A stretch of 64,000 nucleotides of DNA from Litoditis marina (Eukaryota > Nematoda > Chromadorea > Rhabditida > Rhabditidae). Numbering within the stretch: position 1 is the first letter of the stretch; every line of letters begins with the position of its first letter. The stretch is from positions 55,106 to 119,105 of the forward strand of contig CAXIWQ010000005.1 of NCBI GenBank assembly GCA_964036275.1, in the 5' to 3' direction. Under the pieces are notes generated by a model. That model was not told the DNA's origin, ran no database searches, and worked only from the letters and a program-made list of their open reading frames with translations. This document shows, in pieces, positions 23,601-36,608 of this stretch. The position numbers were made by a program, and so were the translations under genes.

Positions 23601-26600
23601 ATCGGCCGGATTCCGAAGTTTTCACAGGTCAATCTGAAGATTGTAAGAAAACCAATTGTTTCATGGTGGTTGTTACTATAAGTGGGGAGATAGTCCAATT
23701 GAGTAGTAACAGTGTACTAAAGGTTTTTCATGTAGACAAGCTCTGTATCGAAACTCAGAAAGTTCGAATTTTGGCCGCGCTGATATTCAATCGGCCGGAT
23801 TCCGAAGTTTTCACAGGTCAATCTGAAGATTGTAAATAGGTCAATTGTTTCAAGTTAGTTGTTACTATAAGTGGAAAGATAGTCCAATTAAGTAGTAACA
23901 GCGTACTAAAGGTTTTTCATGTTTACAAGCTCTGTATCGAAACTCAGAAAGTTCGAATTTTGGCCGCGCTGATATTCAATCGGCCGGATTCCGAAGTTTT
24001 CACAGGTCAATCTGAAGATTGTAAGAAAACCAATTGTTTCATGGTGGTTGTTACTATAAGTGGGGAGATAGTCCAACTGAGTAGTAACAGTGTACTAAAG
24101 GTTTTTCATGTAGACAAGCTCTGTATCGAAACTCAGAAAGTTCGAATTTTGGCCGCGCTGATATTGAATCGGCCGGATTGCGAAGTTTTCACAGGTCAAT
24201 CTGAAGATTGTACGAATGCCAATTGTTTCATGGTAGTTGTTACTATAAGTGGGTAGATAGTCCAATTGAGTAGTAACAGTGTACTAAAGGTTTTTCATGT
24301 TTACAAGCTCTGTATCGAAACTCAGAAAGTTCGAATTTTGGCCGCGCTGATATTCAATCGGCCGGATTCCGAAGTTTTCACAGGTCAATCTGAAGATTGT
24401 AAGAAAACCAATTGTTTCATGGTGGTTGTTACTATAAGTGGGAGATAGTCCAACTGAGTAGTAACAGTGTACTAAAGGTTTTTCATGTAGACAAGCTCTG
24501 TATCGAAACTCAGAAAGTTCGAATTTTGGCCGCGCTGATATTCAATCGGCCGGATTCCGAAGTTTTCACAGGTCAATCTGAAGATTGTAAATAGGTCAAT
24601 TGTTTCAAGTTAGTTGTTACTATAAGTGGAAAGATAGTACAATTAAGTAGTAACAGCGTACTAAAGGTTTTTCATGTTTACAAGCTCTGTATCGAAACTC
24701 AGAAAGTTCGAATTTTGGCCGCGCTGATATTCAATCGGCCGGATTCCGAAGTTTTCACAGGTCAATCTGAAGATTGTAAGAAAACCAATTGTTTCATGGT
24801 GGTTGTTACTATAAGTGGGGAGATAGTCCAACTGAGTAGTAACAGTGTACTAAAGGTTTTTCATGTAGACAAGCTCTGTATCGAAACTCAGAAAGTTCGA
24901 ATTTTGGCCGCGCTGATATTCAATCGGCCGGGTTCCGAAGTTTTCACCGGTCAACCTGAAGATTGTAAATAGGTCAATTGTTTCATGTTAGTTGTTACTA
25001 TAAGTGGAAAGATAGTCCAATTAAGTAGTAACAGCGTACTAAAGGTGTTTCATGTATACAAGCTCTGTATCGAAACTCAGAAAGTTCGAATTTTGGCCGC
25101 GCTGATATTCAATCGGCCGGATTCCGAAGTTTTCACAGGTCAATCTGAAGATTGTAAGAAAACCAATTGTTTCATGGTGGTTGTTACTATAAGTGGGAAG
25201 ATAGTCCAATTGAGTAGTAACAGTGTACTAAAGGTTTTTCATGTAGACAAGCTCTGTATCGAAACTCAGAAAGTTCGAATTTTGGCCGCGCTGATATTCA
25301 ATCGGCCGGATTCCGAAGTTTTCACAGGTCAATCTGAAGATTGTAAATAGGTCAATTGTTTCAAGTTAGTTGTTACTATAAGTGGAAAGATAGTCCAATT
25401 AAGTAGTAACAGCGTACTAAAGGTTTTTCATGTTTACAAGCTCTGTATCGAAACTCAGAAAGTTCGAATTTTGGCCGCGCTGATATTCAATCGGCCGGAT
25501 TCCGAAGTTTTCACAGGTCAATCTGAAGATTGTAAGAAAACCAATTGTTTCATGGTGGTTGTTACTATAAGTGGGGAGATAGTCCAACTGAGTAGTAACA
25601 GTGTACTAAAGGTTTTTCATGTAGACAAGCTCTGTATCGAAACTCAGAAAGTTCGAATTTTGGCCGCGCTGATATTCAATCGGCCGGGTTCCGAAGTTTT
25701 CACCGGTCAACCTGAAGATTGTAAATAGGTCAATTGTTTCATGTTAGTTGTTACTATAAGTGGAAAGATAGTCCAATTAAGTAGTAACAGCGTACTAAAG
25801 GTGTTTCATGTATACAAGCTCTGTATCGAAACTAAGAAAGTTCGAATTTTGGCCGCGCTGATATTGAATCGGCCGGATTGCGAAGTTTTCACAGGTCAAT
25901 CTGAAGATTGTACGAATGCCAATTGTTTCATGGTAGTTGTTACTATAAGTGGGTAGATAGTCCAATTGAGTAGTAACAGTGTACTAAAGGTTTTTCATGT
26001 TTACAAGCTCTGTATCGAAACTCAGAAAGTTCGAATTTTGGCCGCGCTCATATTCAATCGGCCGGATTCCGAAGTTTTCACAGGTCAATCTGAAGATTGT
26101 AAGAAAACCAATTGTTTCATGGTGGTTGTTACTATAAGTGGGGAGATAGTCCAACTGAGTAGTAACAGTGTACTAAAGGTTTTTCATGTAGACAAGCTCT
26201 GTATCGAAACTCAGAAAGTTCGAATTTTGGCCGCGCTGATATTCAATCGGCCGGATTCCGAAGTTTTCACAGGTCAATCTGAAGATTGTAAGAAAACCAA
26301 TTGTTTCATGGTGGTTGTTACTATAAGTGGGGAGATAGTCCAACTGAGTAGTAACAGTGTACTAAAGGTTTTTCATGTTTACAAGCTCTGTATCGAAACT
26401 CAGAAAGTTCGAATTTTGGCCGCGCTGATATTCAATCGGCCGGGTTCCGAAGTTTTCACCGGTCAACCTGAAGATTGTAAATAGGTCAATTGTTTCATGT
26501 TAGTTGTTACTATAAGTGGAAAGATAGTCCAATTAAGTAGTAACAGCGTACTAAAGGTGTTTCATGTATACAAGCTCTGTATCGAAACTAAGAAAGTTCG

Positions 26601-29600
26601 AATTTTGGCCGCGCTGATATTGAATCGGCCGGATTGCGAAGTTTTCACAGGTCAATCTGAAGATTGTACGAATGCCAATTGTTTCATGGTAAGTGTTACT
26701 ATAAGTGGAAAGATAGTCCAATTAAGTAGTAACAGCGTACTAAAGGTTTTTCATGTTTACAAGCTCTGTATCGAAACTCAGAAAGTTCGAATTTTGGCCG
26801 CGCTGATATTCAATCGGCCGGGTTCCGAAGTTTTCACCGGTCAACCTGAAGATTGTACGAATGCCAATTGTTTCATGGTAGTTGTTACTATAAGTGGGTA
26901 GATAGTCCAATTGAGTAGTAACAGTGTACTAAAGGTTTTTCATGTTTACAAGCTCTGTATCGAAACTCAGAAAGTTCGAATTTTGGCCGCGCTGATATTC
27001 AATCGGCCGGATTCCGAAGTTTTCACAGGTCAATCTGAAGATTGTAAGAAAACCAATTGTTTCATGGTGGTTGTTACTATAAGTGGGGAGATAGTCCAAC
27101 TGAGTAGTAACAGTGTACTAAAGGTTTTTCATGTAGACAAGCTCTGTATCGAAACTCAGAAAGTTCGAATTTTGGCCGCGCTGATATTCAATCGGCCGGG
27201 TTCCGAAGTTTTAACCGGTCAACCTGAAGATTGTAAATAGGTCAATTGTTTCATGTTAGTTGTTACTATAAGTGGAAAGATAGTCCAATTAAGTAGTAAC
27301 AGCGTACTAAAGGTGTTTCATGTATACAAGCTCTGTATCGAAACTAAGAAAGTTCGAATTTTGGCCGCGCTGATATTGAATCGGCCGGATTGCGAAGTTT
27401 TCACAGGTCAATCTGAAGATTGTACGAATGCCAATTGTTTCATGGTGGTTGTTACTATAAGTGGGGAGATAGTCCAACTGAGTAGTAAGAGTGTACTAAA
27501 GGTTTTTCATGTAGACAAGCTCTGTATCGAAACTCAGAAAGTTCGAATTTTGGCCGCGCTGATATTCAATCGGCCGGGTTCCGAAGTTTTCACCGGTCAA
27601 CCTGAAGATTGTAAATAGGTCAATTGTTTCATGTTAGTTGTTACTATAAGTGGAAAGATAGTCAAATTGAGTAGTAACAGTGTACTAAAGGTTTTTCATG
27701 TATACAAGCTCTGTATCGAAACTCAGAAAGTTTGAATTTTGGCCGCGCTGATATTCAATCGGCCGGATTCCGAAGTTTTCACAGGTCAATCTGAAGATTG
27801 TAAGAAAACCAATTGTTTCATGGTAGTTGTTACCATAAGTGGGAAGATAGTCCAATTGAGTAGTAACAGTGTACTAAAGATTTTTCATGTATACAAGCTC
27901 TGTATCGAAACTCAGAAAGTTCGAATTTTGGCCGCGCTGATATTCAATCGGCCGGATTCCGAAGTTTTCACAGGTCAACCTGAAGATTGTAAGAAAACCA
28001 ATTGTTTCATGGTAGTTGTTACTATAAGTGGGGAGATATTCCAACTGAGTAGTAACAGTGTACTAAAGGTTTTTCATGTATACAAGCTCTGTATCGAAAC
28101 TCAGAAAGTTCGAATTTTGGCCGCGCTGATATTGAATCGGCCGGATTCCGAAGTTTTCACCGGACAATCTGAAGATTGTAAGGAGGCCAATTGTTTCATG
28201 GTAGTTGTTACCATAAGTGGGAAGATAGTCCAATTGAGTAGTAACAGTGTACTAAAGATTTTTCATGTATACAAGCTCTGTATCGAAACTCAGAAAGTTC
28301 GAATTTTGGCCGCGCTGATATTGAATCGGCCGGATTTCGAAGTTTTCACCGGTCAACCTGAAGATTGTAAGGAGGCCAATTGTTTCATGGTAGTTGTTAC
28401 TATAAGTGGAAAGATAGTCCAATTAAGTAGTAACAGCGTACTAAAGGTTTTTCATGTATACAAGCTCTGTATCGAAACTCAGAAAGTTCGAATTTTGGCC
28501 GCGCTGATATTCAATCGGCCGGATTCCGAAGTTTTCACAGGTCAACCTGAAGATTGTAAGAAAACCAATTGTTTCATGGTAGTTGTTACTATAAGTGGGG
28601 AGATATTCCAACTGAGTAGTAACAGTGTACTAAAGGTTTTTCATGTATACAAGCTCTGTATCGAAACTCAGAAAGTTCGAATTTTGGCCGCGCTGATATT
28701 CAATCGGCCGGATTCCGAAGTTTTCACAGGTCAATCTGAAGATTGTAAGAAAACCAATTGTTTCATGGTGGTTGTTACTATAAGTGGGGAGATAGTCCAA
28801 CTGAGTAGTAACAGTGTACTAAAGGTTTTTCATGTAGACAAGCTCTGTATCGAAACTCAGAAAGTTCGAATTTTGGCCGCGCTGATATTCAATCGGCCGG
28901 GTTCCGAAGTTTTCACCGGTCAACCTGAAGATTGTAAATAGATCAATTGTTTCATGTTAGTTGTTACTATAAGTGGAAAGATAGTCCAATTGAGTAGTAA
29001 CAGTGTACTAAAGGTTTTTCATGTATACAAGCTCTGTATCGAAACTCAGAAAGTTTGAATTTTGGCCGCGCTGATATTCAATCGGCCGGATTCCGAAGTT
29101 TTCACCGGTCAACCTGAAGATTGTAAGGAGGCCAATTGTTTCATGGTAGTTGTTACTATAAGTGGAAAGATAGTCCAATTAAGTAGTAACAGCGTACTAA
29201 AGGTTTTTCATGTATACAAGCTCTGTATCGAAACTCAGAAAGTTCGAATTTTGGCCGCGCTGATATTCAATCGGCCGGATTCCGAAGTTTTCACAGGTCA
29301 ACCTGAAGATTGTAAGAAAACCAATTGTTTCATGGTAGTTGTTACTATAAGTGGGGAGATATTCCAACTGAGTAGTAACAGTGTACTAAAGGTTTTTCAT
29401 GTATACAAGCTCTGTATCGAAACTCAGAAAGTTCGAATTTTGGCCGCGCTGATATTCAATCGGCCGGATTCCGAAGTTTTCACAGGTCAATCTGAAGATG
29501 GTAAGAAAACCAATTGTTTCATGGTGGTTGTTACTATAAGTGGGGAGATAGTCCAACTGAGTAGTAACAGTGTACTAAAGGTTTTTCATGTAGACAAGCT

Positions 29601-29697
29601 CTGTATCGAAACTCAGAAAGTTCGAATTTTGGCCGCGCTGATATTCAATCGGCCGGGTTCCGAAGTTTTCACCGGTCAACCTGAAGATTGTAAATAG
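20646..29697 (+). repeat. 189-bp satellite array, block E2 (378-, 756- and 1323-bp HORs)
   Basis: About 48 monomers. A two-monomer unit (378 bp) starts at 20646, 21024 and 21402 with nearly the same sequence. A four-monomer unit (756 bp) is seen at about 23960, 24715 and 25471; the first interval is 755 bp because a G is missing near 24440. A seven-monomer interval (1323 bp) separates 27739 from 29062. Many monomers here read CATGTAGAC or CATGTTTAC and GGGTTCCG. A G-to-T change gives GTGGGTAGATAG, an extra in-frame stop, at about 24253, 25953 and 26898. Confidence 0.95.
22462..22475 (+). other. 7-bp deletion in a monomer, second copy
   Basis: Same CTGATCGGCCGG deletion form as at 20018/20019, together with the neighbouring variant CTCTTTATCG in place of CTCTGTATCG. 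It marks the end of a 13-monomer duplicated block. Confidence 0.85.
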
Positions 29698-29709
29698 GTC
29701 AATTGTTTC

Positions 29710-32325
29710 ATGGTAGTTGTTACCATAAGTGGGAAGATAGTCCAATTGAGTAGTAACAGCGTACTAAAGGTTTTTCATGTTTACAAGCTCTGTATCGAAA
29801 CTCAGAAAGTTCGAATTTTGGCCGCGCTGATATTCAATCGGCCGGATTCCGAAGTTTTCACCGGTCAATCTGAAGATTGTAAGGAGGCCAATTGTTTCAT
29901 GGTAGTTGTTACCATAAGTGGGAAGATAGTCCAATTGAGTAGTAACAGCGTACTAAAGGTTTTTCATGTTTACAAGCTCTGTATCGAAACTCAGAAAGTT
30001 CGAATTTTGGCCGCGCTGATATTCAATCGGCCGGATTCCGAAGTTTTCACCGGACAATCTGAAGATTGTAAGGAGGCCAATTGTTTCATGGTAGTTGTTA
30101 CCATAAGTGGGAAGATAGTCCAATTGAGTAGTAACAGTGTACTAAAGATTTTTCATGTATACAAGCTCTGTATCGAAACTCAGAAAGTTCGAATTTTGGC
30201 CGCGCTGATATTGAATCGGCCGGATTTCGAAGTTTTCACCGGTCAACCTGAAGATTGTAAGGAGGCCAATTGTTTCATGGTAGTTGTTACTATAAGTGGA
30301 AAGATAGTCCAATTAAGTAGTAACAGCGTACTAAAGGTTTTTCATGTATACAAGCTCTGTATCGAAACTCAGAAAGTTCGAATTTTGGCCGCGCTGATAT
30401 TCAATCGGCCGGATTCCGAAGTTTTCACAGGTCAACCTGAAGATTGTAAGAAAACCAATTGTTTCATGGTAGTTGTTACTATAAGTGGGAAGATATTCCA
30501 ACTGAGTAGTAACAGTGTACTAAAGGTTTTTCATGTATACAAGCTCTGTATCGAAACTCAGAAAGTTCGAATTTTGGCCGCGCTGATATTGAATCGGCCG
30601 GATTCCGAAGTTTTCACCGGTCAATCTGAAGATTGTAAGGAGGCCAATTGTTTCATGGTAGTTGTTACCATAAGTGGGAAGATAGTCCAATTGAGTAGTA
30701 ACAGTGTACTAAAGATTTTTCATGTATACAAGCTCTGTATCGAAACTCAGAAAGTTCGAATTTCGGCCGCGCTGATATTCAATCGGCCGGATTCCGAAGT
30801 TTTCACCGGTCAACCTGAAGATTGTAAGGAGGCCAATTGTTTCATGGTAGTTGTGACCATAAGTGGGAAGATAGTCCAATTGAGTAGTAACAGTGTACTA
30901 AAGGTTTTTCATGTATACAAGCTCTGTATCGAAACTCAGAAAGTTCGAATTTTGGCCGCGCTGATATTCAATCGGCCGGATTCCGAAGTTTTCACAGGTC
31001 AACCTGAAGATTGTAAGAAAACCAATTGTTTCATGGTAGTTGTTACTATAGGTGGGGAGATATTCCAACTAAGTAGTAACAGTGTACTAAAGGTTTTTCA
31101 TGTATACAAGCTCTGTATCGAAACTCAGAAAGTTCGAATTTCGGCCGCGCTGATATTGAATCGGCCGGATTCCGAAGTTTTCACCGGTCAATCTGAAGAT
31201 TGTAAGGAGGCCAATTGTTTCATGGTAGTTGTTACCATAAGTGGGAAGATAGTCCAATTGAGTAGTAACAGTGTACTAAAGGTTTTTCATGTATACAAGC
31301 TCTGTATCGAAACTCAGAAAGTTCGAATTTTGGCCGCGCTGATATTGAATCGGCCGGATTTCGAAGTTTTCACAGGTCAATCTGAAGATTGTAAGAATAC
31401 CAATTGTTTGATAATAGTTGTTACAATAAGTGGGAAGATAGTCCAATTGAGTAGTAACAGTGTACTAAAGGTTTTTCATGTATACAAGCTCTGTATCGAA
31501 ACTCAGAAAGTTCGAATTTTGGCCGCGCTGATATTGAATCGGCCGGATTCCGAAGTTTTCACCGGTCAATCTGAAGATTGTAAGGAGGCCAATTGTTTCA
31601 TGGTAGTTGTTACCATAAGTGGGAAGATAGTCCAATTGAGTAGTAACAGTGTACTAAAGATTTTTCATGTATACAAGCTCTGTATCGAAACTCAGAAAGT
31701 TCGAATTTTGGCCGCGCTGATATTGAATCGGCCGGATTTCGAAGTTTTCACCGGTCAACCTGAAGATTTTAAGGAGGCCAATTGTTTCATGGTAGTTGTT
31801 ACTATAAGTGGAAAGATAGTCCAATTAAGTAGTAACAGCGTACTAAAGGTTTTTCATGTATACAAGCTCTGTATCGAAACTCAGAAAGTTCGAATTTTGG
31901 CCGCGCTGATATTCAATCGGCCGGATTCCGAAGTTTTCACAGGTCAACCTGAAGATTGTAAGGAGGCCAATTGTTTCATGGTAGTTGTTACTATAAGTGG
32001 AAAAATAGTCCAATTAAGTAGTAACAGCGTACTAAAGGTTTTTCATGTTTACAAGCTCTGTATCGAAACTCAGAAAGTTCGAATTTTGGCCGCGCTGATA
32101 TTCAATCGGCCGGATTCCGAAGTTTTCACAGGTCAATCTGAAGATTGTAAGAAAACCAATTGTTTCATGGTAGTTGTTACTATAAGTGGGGAGATATTCC
32201 AACTGAGTAGTAACAGTGTACTAAAGGTTTTTCATGTATACAAGCTCTGTATCGAAACTCAGAAAGTTCGAATTTTGGCCGCGCTGATATTGAATCGGCC
32301 GGATTTCGAAGTTTTCACAGGTTAA
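29710..32325 (+). other. Longest + strand satellite open frame (871 codons), not called a gene
   Basis: Nearly fourteen monomers are open in one frame because the monomer length is a multiple of three and these copies lack the TAG variant. Each repeat translates to 63 residues of no recognisable family, starting VVVTISGKIVQLSS and containing SEVFTGQ and EDCK. There is no signal peptide, promoter or splice context that I can identify. The frame starts and ends where stop variants happen to fall. I regard it as a repeat by-product; transcription as satellite RNA is possible but not shown. Confidence 0.7.
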
Positions 32326-32515
32326 TCTGAAGATTGTAAGAATACCAATTGTTTCATAATAGTTGTTACAATAAGTGGGAAGATAGTCCAATTGAGTAGT
32401 AACAGTGTACTAAAGGTTTTTCATGTATACAAGCTCTGTATCGAAACTCAGAAAGTTCGAATTTTGGCCGCGCTGATATTGAATCGGCCGGATTCCGAAG
32501 TTTTCACCGGTCAAT

Positions 32516-32518
32516 CTG
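32516..32518 (+). other. Paralogous empty site of the DNA transposon (CTG)
   Basis: This is the position equivalent to the transposon insertion site one HOR earlier (35540 minus 3024). The satellite is intact here, with a single CTG inside CAATCTGAAGATTG. The neighbouring private variant GGCCATTTG (about 32530-32538) is also found right after the transposon (36625-36633), confirming the correspondence. Confidence 0.85.
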
Positions 32519-35500
32519 AAGATTGTAAGGAGGCCATTTGTTTCATGGTAGTTGTTACCATAAGTGGGAAGATAGTCCAATTGAGTAGTAACAGTGTACT
32601 AAAGATTTTTCATGTATACAAGCTCTGTATCGAAACTCAGAAAGTTCGAATTTTGGCCGCGCTGATATTGAATCGGCCGGATTTCGAAGTTTTCACCGGT
32701 CAACCTGAAGATTGTAAGGATACCAATTGTTTCATGGTAGTCGTTACTATAAGTGGAAAGATAGTCCAATTAAGTAGTAACAGCGTACTAATGGTTTTTC
32801 ATGTATACAAGCTCTGTATCGAAACTCAGAAAGTTCGAATTTTGGCCGCGCTGATATTCAATCGGCCGGATTCCGAAGTTTTCACAGGTCAACCTGAAGA
32901 TTGTAAGGAGGCCAATTGTTTCATGGTAGTTGTTACTATAAGTGGAAAAATAGTCCAATTAAGTAGTAACAGCGTACTAAAGGTTTTTCATGTATACAAG
33001 CTCTGTATCGAAACTCAGAAAGTTCGAATTTTGGCCGCGCTGATATTCAATCGGCCGGATTCCGAAGTTTTCACAGGTCAATCTGAAGATTGTAAGAAAA
33101 CCAATTGTTTCATGGTAGTTGTTACTATAAGTGGGGAGATATTCCAACTGAGTAGTAACAGTGTACTAAAGGTTTTTCATGTATACAAGCTCTGTATCGA
33201 AACTCAGAAAGTTCGAATTTTGGCCGCGCTGATATTGAATCGGCCGGATTTCGAAGTTTTCACCGGTCAATCTGAAGATTGTAAGGAGGCCAATTGTTTC
33301 ATAATAGTTGTTACAATAAGTGGGAAGATAGTCCAATTAAGTGGTAACAGTGTACGGAAGGTTTTTCACGTATACAAGCTCTGTATCAAAACTCAGAAAG
33401 TTCGAATTTTGCCCGCGCTGATATTCAATCGGCCGGGTTCCGAAGTTTTCACCGGTCAACCTGAAGATTGTAAATAGGTCAATTGTTTCATGTTAGTTGT
33501 TACTATAAGTGGAAAGATAGTCCAATTAAGTAGTAACAGCGTACTAAAGGTGTTTCATGTATACAAGCTCTGTATCGAAACTAAGAAAGTTCGAATTTTG
33601 GCCGCGCTGATATTGAATCGGCCGGATTGCGAAGTTTTCACAGGTCAACCTGAAGATTGTAAATAGGTCAATTGTTTCATGTTAGTTGTTACCATAAGTG
33701 GAAAGATAGTCCAATTAAGTAGTAACAGCGTACTAAAGGTTTTTCGTGTATTCCAGCTCTGTATCGAAACTCAGAAAGTTCGAATTTTGGCCGCGCTGAT
33801 ATTGAATCGGCCGGATTTCGAAGTTTTCACAGGTCAATCTGAAGATTGTACGAAGGCCAATTGTTTCATAATAGTTGTTACAATAAGTGGGAAGATAGTC
33901 CATTTGAGTAGTAACAGTGTACTAAAGGTTTTTCATGTATACAAGCTCTGTATCGAAACTCAGAAAGTTCGAATTTTGGCCGCGCTGATATTGAATCGGC
34001 CGGATTTCGAAGTTTCCACCGGTCAATCTGAAGATTGTAAGGAGGCCAATTGTTTCATGGTAGTTGTTACCATAAGTGGGAAGATAGTCCAATTGAGAAG
34101 TAACAGCGTACTAAAGGTTTTTCATGTTTACAAGCTCTGTATCGAAACTCAGAAAGTTCGAATTTTGGCCGCGCTGATATTCAATCGGCCGGATTCCGAA
34201 GTTTTCACAGGTCAATCTGAAGATTGTAAGGAGGCCAATTGTTTCATGGTAGTTGTTACTATAAGTGGAGAAATATTCCAACTGAGTAGTAACAGTGTAC
34301 TAAAGGTTTTTCATGTATACAAGCTCTGTATCGAAACTCAGAAAGTTCGAATTTTGGAGGCGCTGATATTGAATCGGCCGGATTTCGAAGTTTTCACAGG
34401 TCAATCTGAAGATTGTAAGAATACCAATTGTTTGATAATAGTTGTTACAATAAGTGGGAAGATAGTCCAATTGAGTAGTAACAGTGTACTAAAGGTTTTT
34501 CATGTATACAAGCTCTGTATCGAAACTCAGAAAGTTCGAATTTTGGCCGCGCTGATATTGAATCGGCCGGATTCCGAAGTTTTCACCGGTCAATCTGAAG
34601 ATTGTAAGGAGGCCAATTGTTTCATGGTAGTTGTTACCATAAGTGGGAAGATAGTCCAATTGAGTAGTAACAGTGTACTAAAGATTTTTCATGTATACAA
34701 GCTCTGTATCGAAACTCAGAAAGTTCGAATTTTGGCCGCGCTGATATTGAATCGGCCGGATTTCGAAGTTTTCACCGGTCAACCTGAAGATTTTAAGGAG
34801 GCCAATTGTTTCATGGTAGTTGTTACTATAAGTGGAAAGATAGTCCAATTAAGTAGTAACAGCGTACTAAAGGTTTTTCATGTATACAAGCTCTGTATCG
34901 AAACTCAGAAAGTTCGAATTTTGGCCGCGCTGATATTCAATCGGCCGGATTCCGAAGTTTTCACAGGTCAACCTGAAGATTGTAAGGAGGCCAATTGTTT
35001 CATGGTAGTTGTTACTATAAGTGGAAAAATAGTCCAATTAAGTAGTAACAGCGTACTAAAGGTTTTTCATGTATACAAGCTCTGTATCGAAACTCAGAAA
35101 GTTCGAATTTTGGCCGCGCTGATATTCAATCGGCCGGATTCCGAAGTTTTCACAGGTCAATCTGAAGATTGTAAGAAAACCAATTGTTTCATGGTAGTTG
35201 TTACTATAAGTGGGGAGATATTCCAACTGAGTAGTAACAGTGTACTAAAGGTTTTTCATGTATACAAGCTCTGTATCGAAACTCAGAAAGTTCGAATTTT
35301 GGCCGCGCTGATATTGAATCGGCCGGATTTCGAAGTTTTCACAGGTTAATCTGAAGATTGTAAGAATACCAATTGTTTCATAATAGTTGTTACAATAAGT
35401 GGGAAGATAGTCCAATTGAGTAGTAACAGTGTACTAAAGGTTTTTCATGTATACAAGCTCTGTATCGAAACTCAGAAAGTTCGAATTTTGGCCGCGCTGA

Positions 35501-35539
35501 TATTGAATCGGCCGGATTCCGAAGTTTTCACCGGTCAAT

Positions 35540-35542
35540 CTG
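35540..35542 (+). repeat. Left target-site duplication of DNA transposon (CTG)
   Basis: CTG ends the interrupted satellite motif CAATCTG and is repeated after the element at 36609-36611, where the satellite continues CTGAAGATTG. Three-base duplications of CWG or TWA type are characteristic of the PIF/Harbinger superfamily. Confidence 0.8.
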
Positions 35543-35566
35543 TGGCCGTATGCACCAATATTTTTT
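35543..35566 (+). repeat. Left terminal inverted repeat of DNA transposon
   Basis: It starts TGGCCGTATGCACCAATATT and continues with a T run. It is the reverse complement of 36585-36608 apart from T-run length (six here, seven at the other end). Confidence 0.9.
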
Positions 35567-35671
35567 GGGAACGTTCCCATGGGAACGTGAAATAGCGTTC
35601 CCAAATGGGAACATTCTCAGTGGGAACGCTACCCGCCACTTTGTTATGCACGAAGCGATGGGAACGTTCCC
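35567..35671. repeat. Left subterminal GGGAACG palindrome cluster
   Basis: Perfect 12-bp palindromes GGGAACGTTCCC lie at 35567-35578 and 35660-35671. Single half-sites lie at 35581-35587, 35596-35602 and 35622-35628. Repeated subterminal motifs of this kind are commonly transposase-binding sites; that role is inferred here. Confidence 0.75.
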
Positions 35672-36424
35672 ATTGTTTTGGGAATGATTTGTTGGCGCAT
35701 TTCTCGTGTATGATGGCGCGAAACAGAAATATTCAAATATTTGAAATACCATACGAAGTGTTTTCGTTATTTATGAAGATATTCAGTGTCAAATTTTCGT
35801 TAGAAAATATGTTTTATTGAAAGTTTGAGTTTCAAACCAAAAATTAAAGGTGGATGATTGATAATATAATTAATTTCCTAGCAAGATACGATTAGCAACG
35901 TTCGTTCTTCAATACTTTGGTTTTTAGCGATTTTGACAATCGACTCCAAACTATACCCTTTTTCATTACCATGTTCTTATCTTACATTTCTCTAACTAAC
36001 TATAACTTGTGAACTCTCTCTCTCTATTTCAATAAACTCACAAACTTTAGTAGTACACTGCTCTTCTAAACTATGTGGAATAAAACAACACGCATTATTT
36101 TCAACTAAGAATTAGGAAATGAAAAGGGTGATGGGAGATTGTTGCTAATTGCAAGTCAATTTAATGTGCCCTTATTATACATTCATTTTACCCACATCAT
36201 TGGGGGCAAGTCAAGCTACCACTGGGGGAAATAACAAGAAGGGTAAATCTAACATTGGAGGGGCTAAAGTATAAACTTTACAAAAGTACAATTGTTGTGA
36301 AATTAAAGCTATAATTAGTCCATGAGGTATGTGTTATTGTTTTTAGAATGAAAATTTGCGTGATGAAAAGCCTAAAAAGGGAGAAAAACGTAAATTATTA
36401 TCTTTGGGAAGCCAAAAATTGGAT
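35672..36424. other. AT-rich transposon interior without a recognisable gene
   Basis: About 750 bp unlike the satellite. It has a (CT)6 run at 36014-36025. No open frame has a recognisable domain and no tRNA-like or promoter-like structure is evident to me. It is probably leftover internal sequence of the element, or filler captured by it. Confidence 0.6.
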
Positions 36425-36582
36425 CGTTCCCCACCTCTACCCTTGGGAACGATAATCGTTCCCAGTGGGAACAAAAATGGCTTGGGAACGTTCCCAAAAT
36501 ATTGGTGCATACGGATTTTGGGGAACGTTCCCACTGGGAGCGATTTTGCGCTCCCGGGAACGAAAAAACGCTCCCGGGAGCG
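36425..36582. repeat. Right subterminal cluster with an internal TIR copy
   Basis: Palindromes GGGAACGTTCCC occur at 36484-36495 and 36521-36532, with half-sites at 36425-36431, 36445-36451 and 36457-36463. A second, related palindrome CGCTCCCGGGAGCG occurs at 36569-36582. Between them, 36496-36515 repeats the terminal motif (AATATTGGTGCATACGG), so the right end carries two TIR-like segments about 93 bp apart. This suggests an end duplication or a nested earlier terminus. Confidence 0.75.
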
Positions 36583-36583
36583 C

Positions 36584-36608
36584 AAAAAAATATTGGTGCA
36601 TACGGCCA
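36584..36608 (-). repeat. Right terminal inverted repeat of DNA transposon
   Basis: An A run followed by TATTGGTGCATACGGCCA, the reverse complement of the left end at 35543-35566. CTG of the satellite follows immediately at 36609-36611. Confidence 0.9.

Larger units (their letters stand above)
29698..35542 (+). repeat. 189-bp satellite array, block E3 (3024-bp HOR, first part)
   Basis: About 31 monomers. The sequence at about 31350-34200 is repeated from about 34374 with a period of 16 monomers (3024 bp). Shared private variants include TTTGATAATAG after CCAATTG (31407 and 34431), GAAGATTTTAAGG (31763 and 34787) and the stop TTCACAGGTTAATC (32319 and 35343). The second copy is interrupted by the DNA transposon at 35543. 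Confidence 0.93.
35543..36608. mobile_element. Non-autonomous DNA transposon with TIRs, PIF/Harbinger-like (1066 bp)
   Basis: The element interrupts a satellite monomer and is bounded by inverted repeats beginning TGGCCGTATGCACCAATATT, matching over about 24 bp, and by a CTG duplication. A CTG (CWG) duplication and GGCC-containing termini fit PIF/Harbinger; I did not recognise a family. Both ends are crowded with GGGAACG or CGTTCCC motifs, several forming the full palindrome GGGAACGTTCCC. The interior (about 35680-36420) is AT-rich. I see no transposase: the longest open frames are about 71-74 codons and show no DDE or MADF/Myb features. It is most likely a deletion derivative or long MITE mobilised in trans. 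The orientation is arbitrary. Confidence 0.85.

Noticed and set aside
35528..35820. Small open frames of 71-74 codons inside the DNA transposon as a transposase
   Set aside because: They are too short, start or end in the palindrome cluster, and show no DDE, Myb/MADF or zinc-finger residues.
36014..36025. (CT)6 run as a regulatory element
   Set aside because: It is a short microsatellite in an AT-rich interior, with no gene nearby to regulate.
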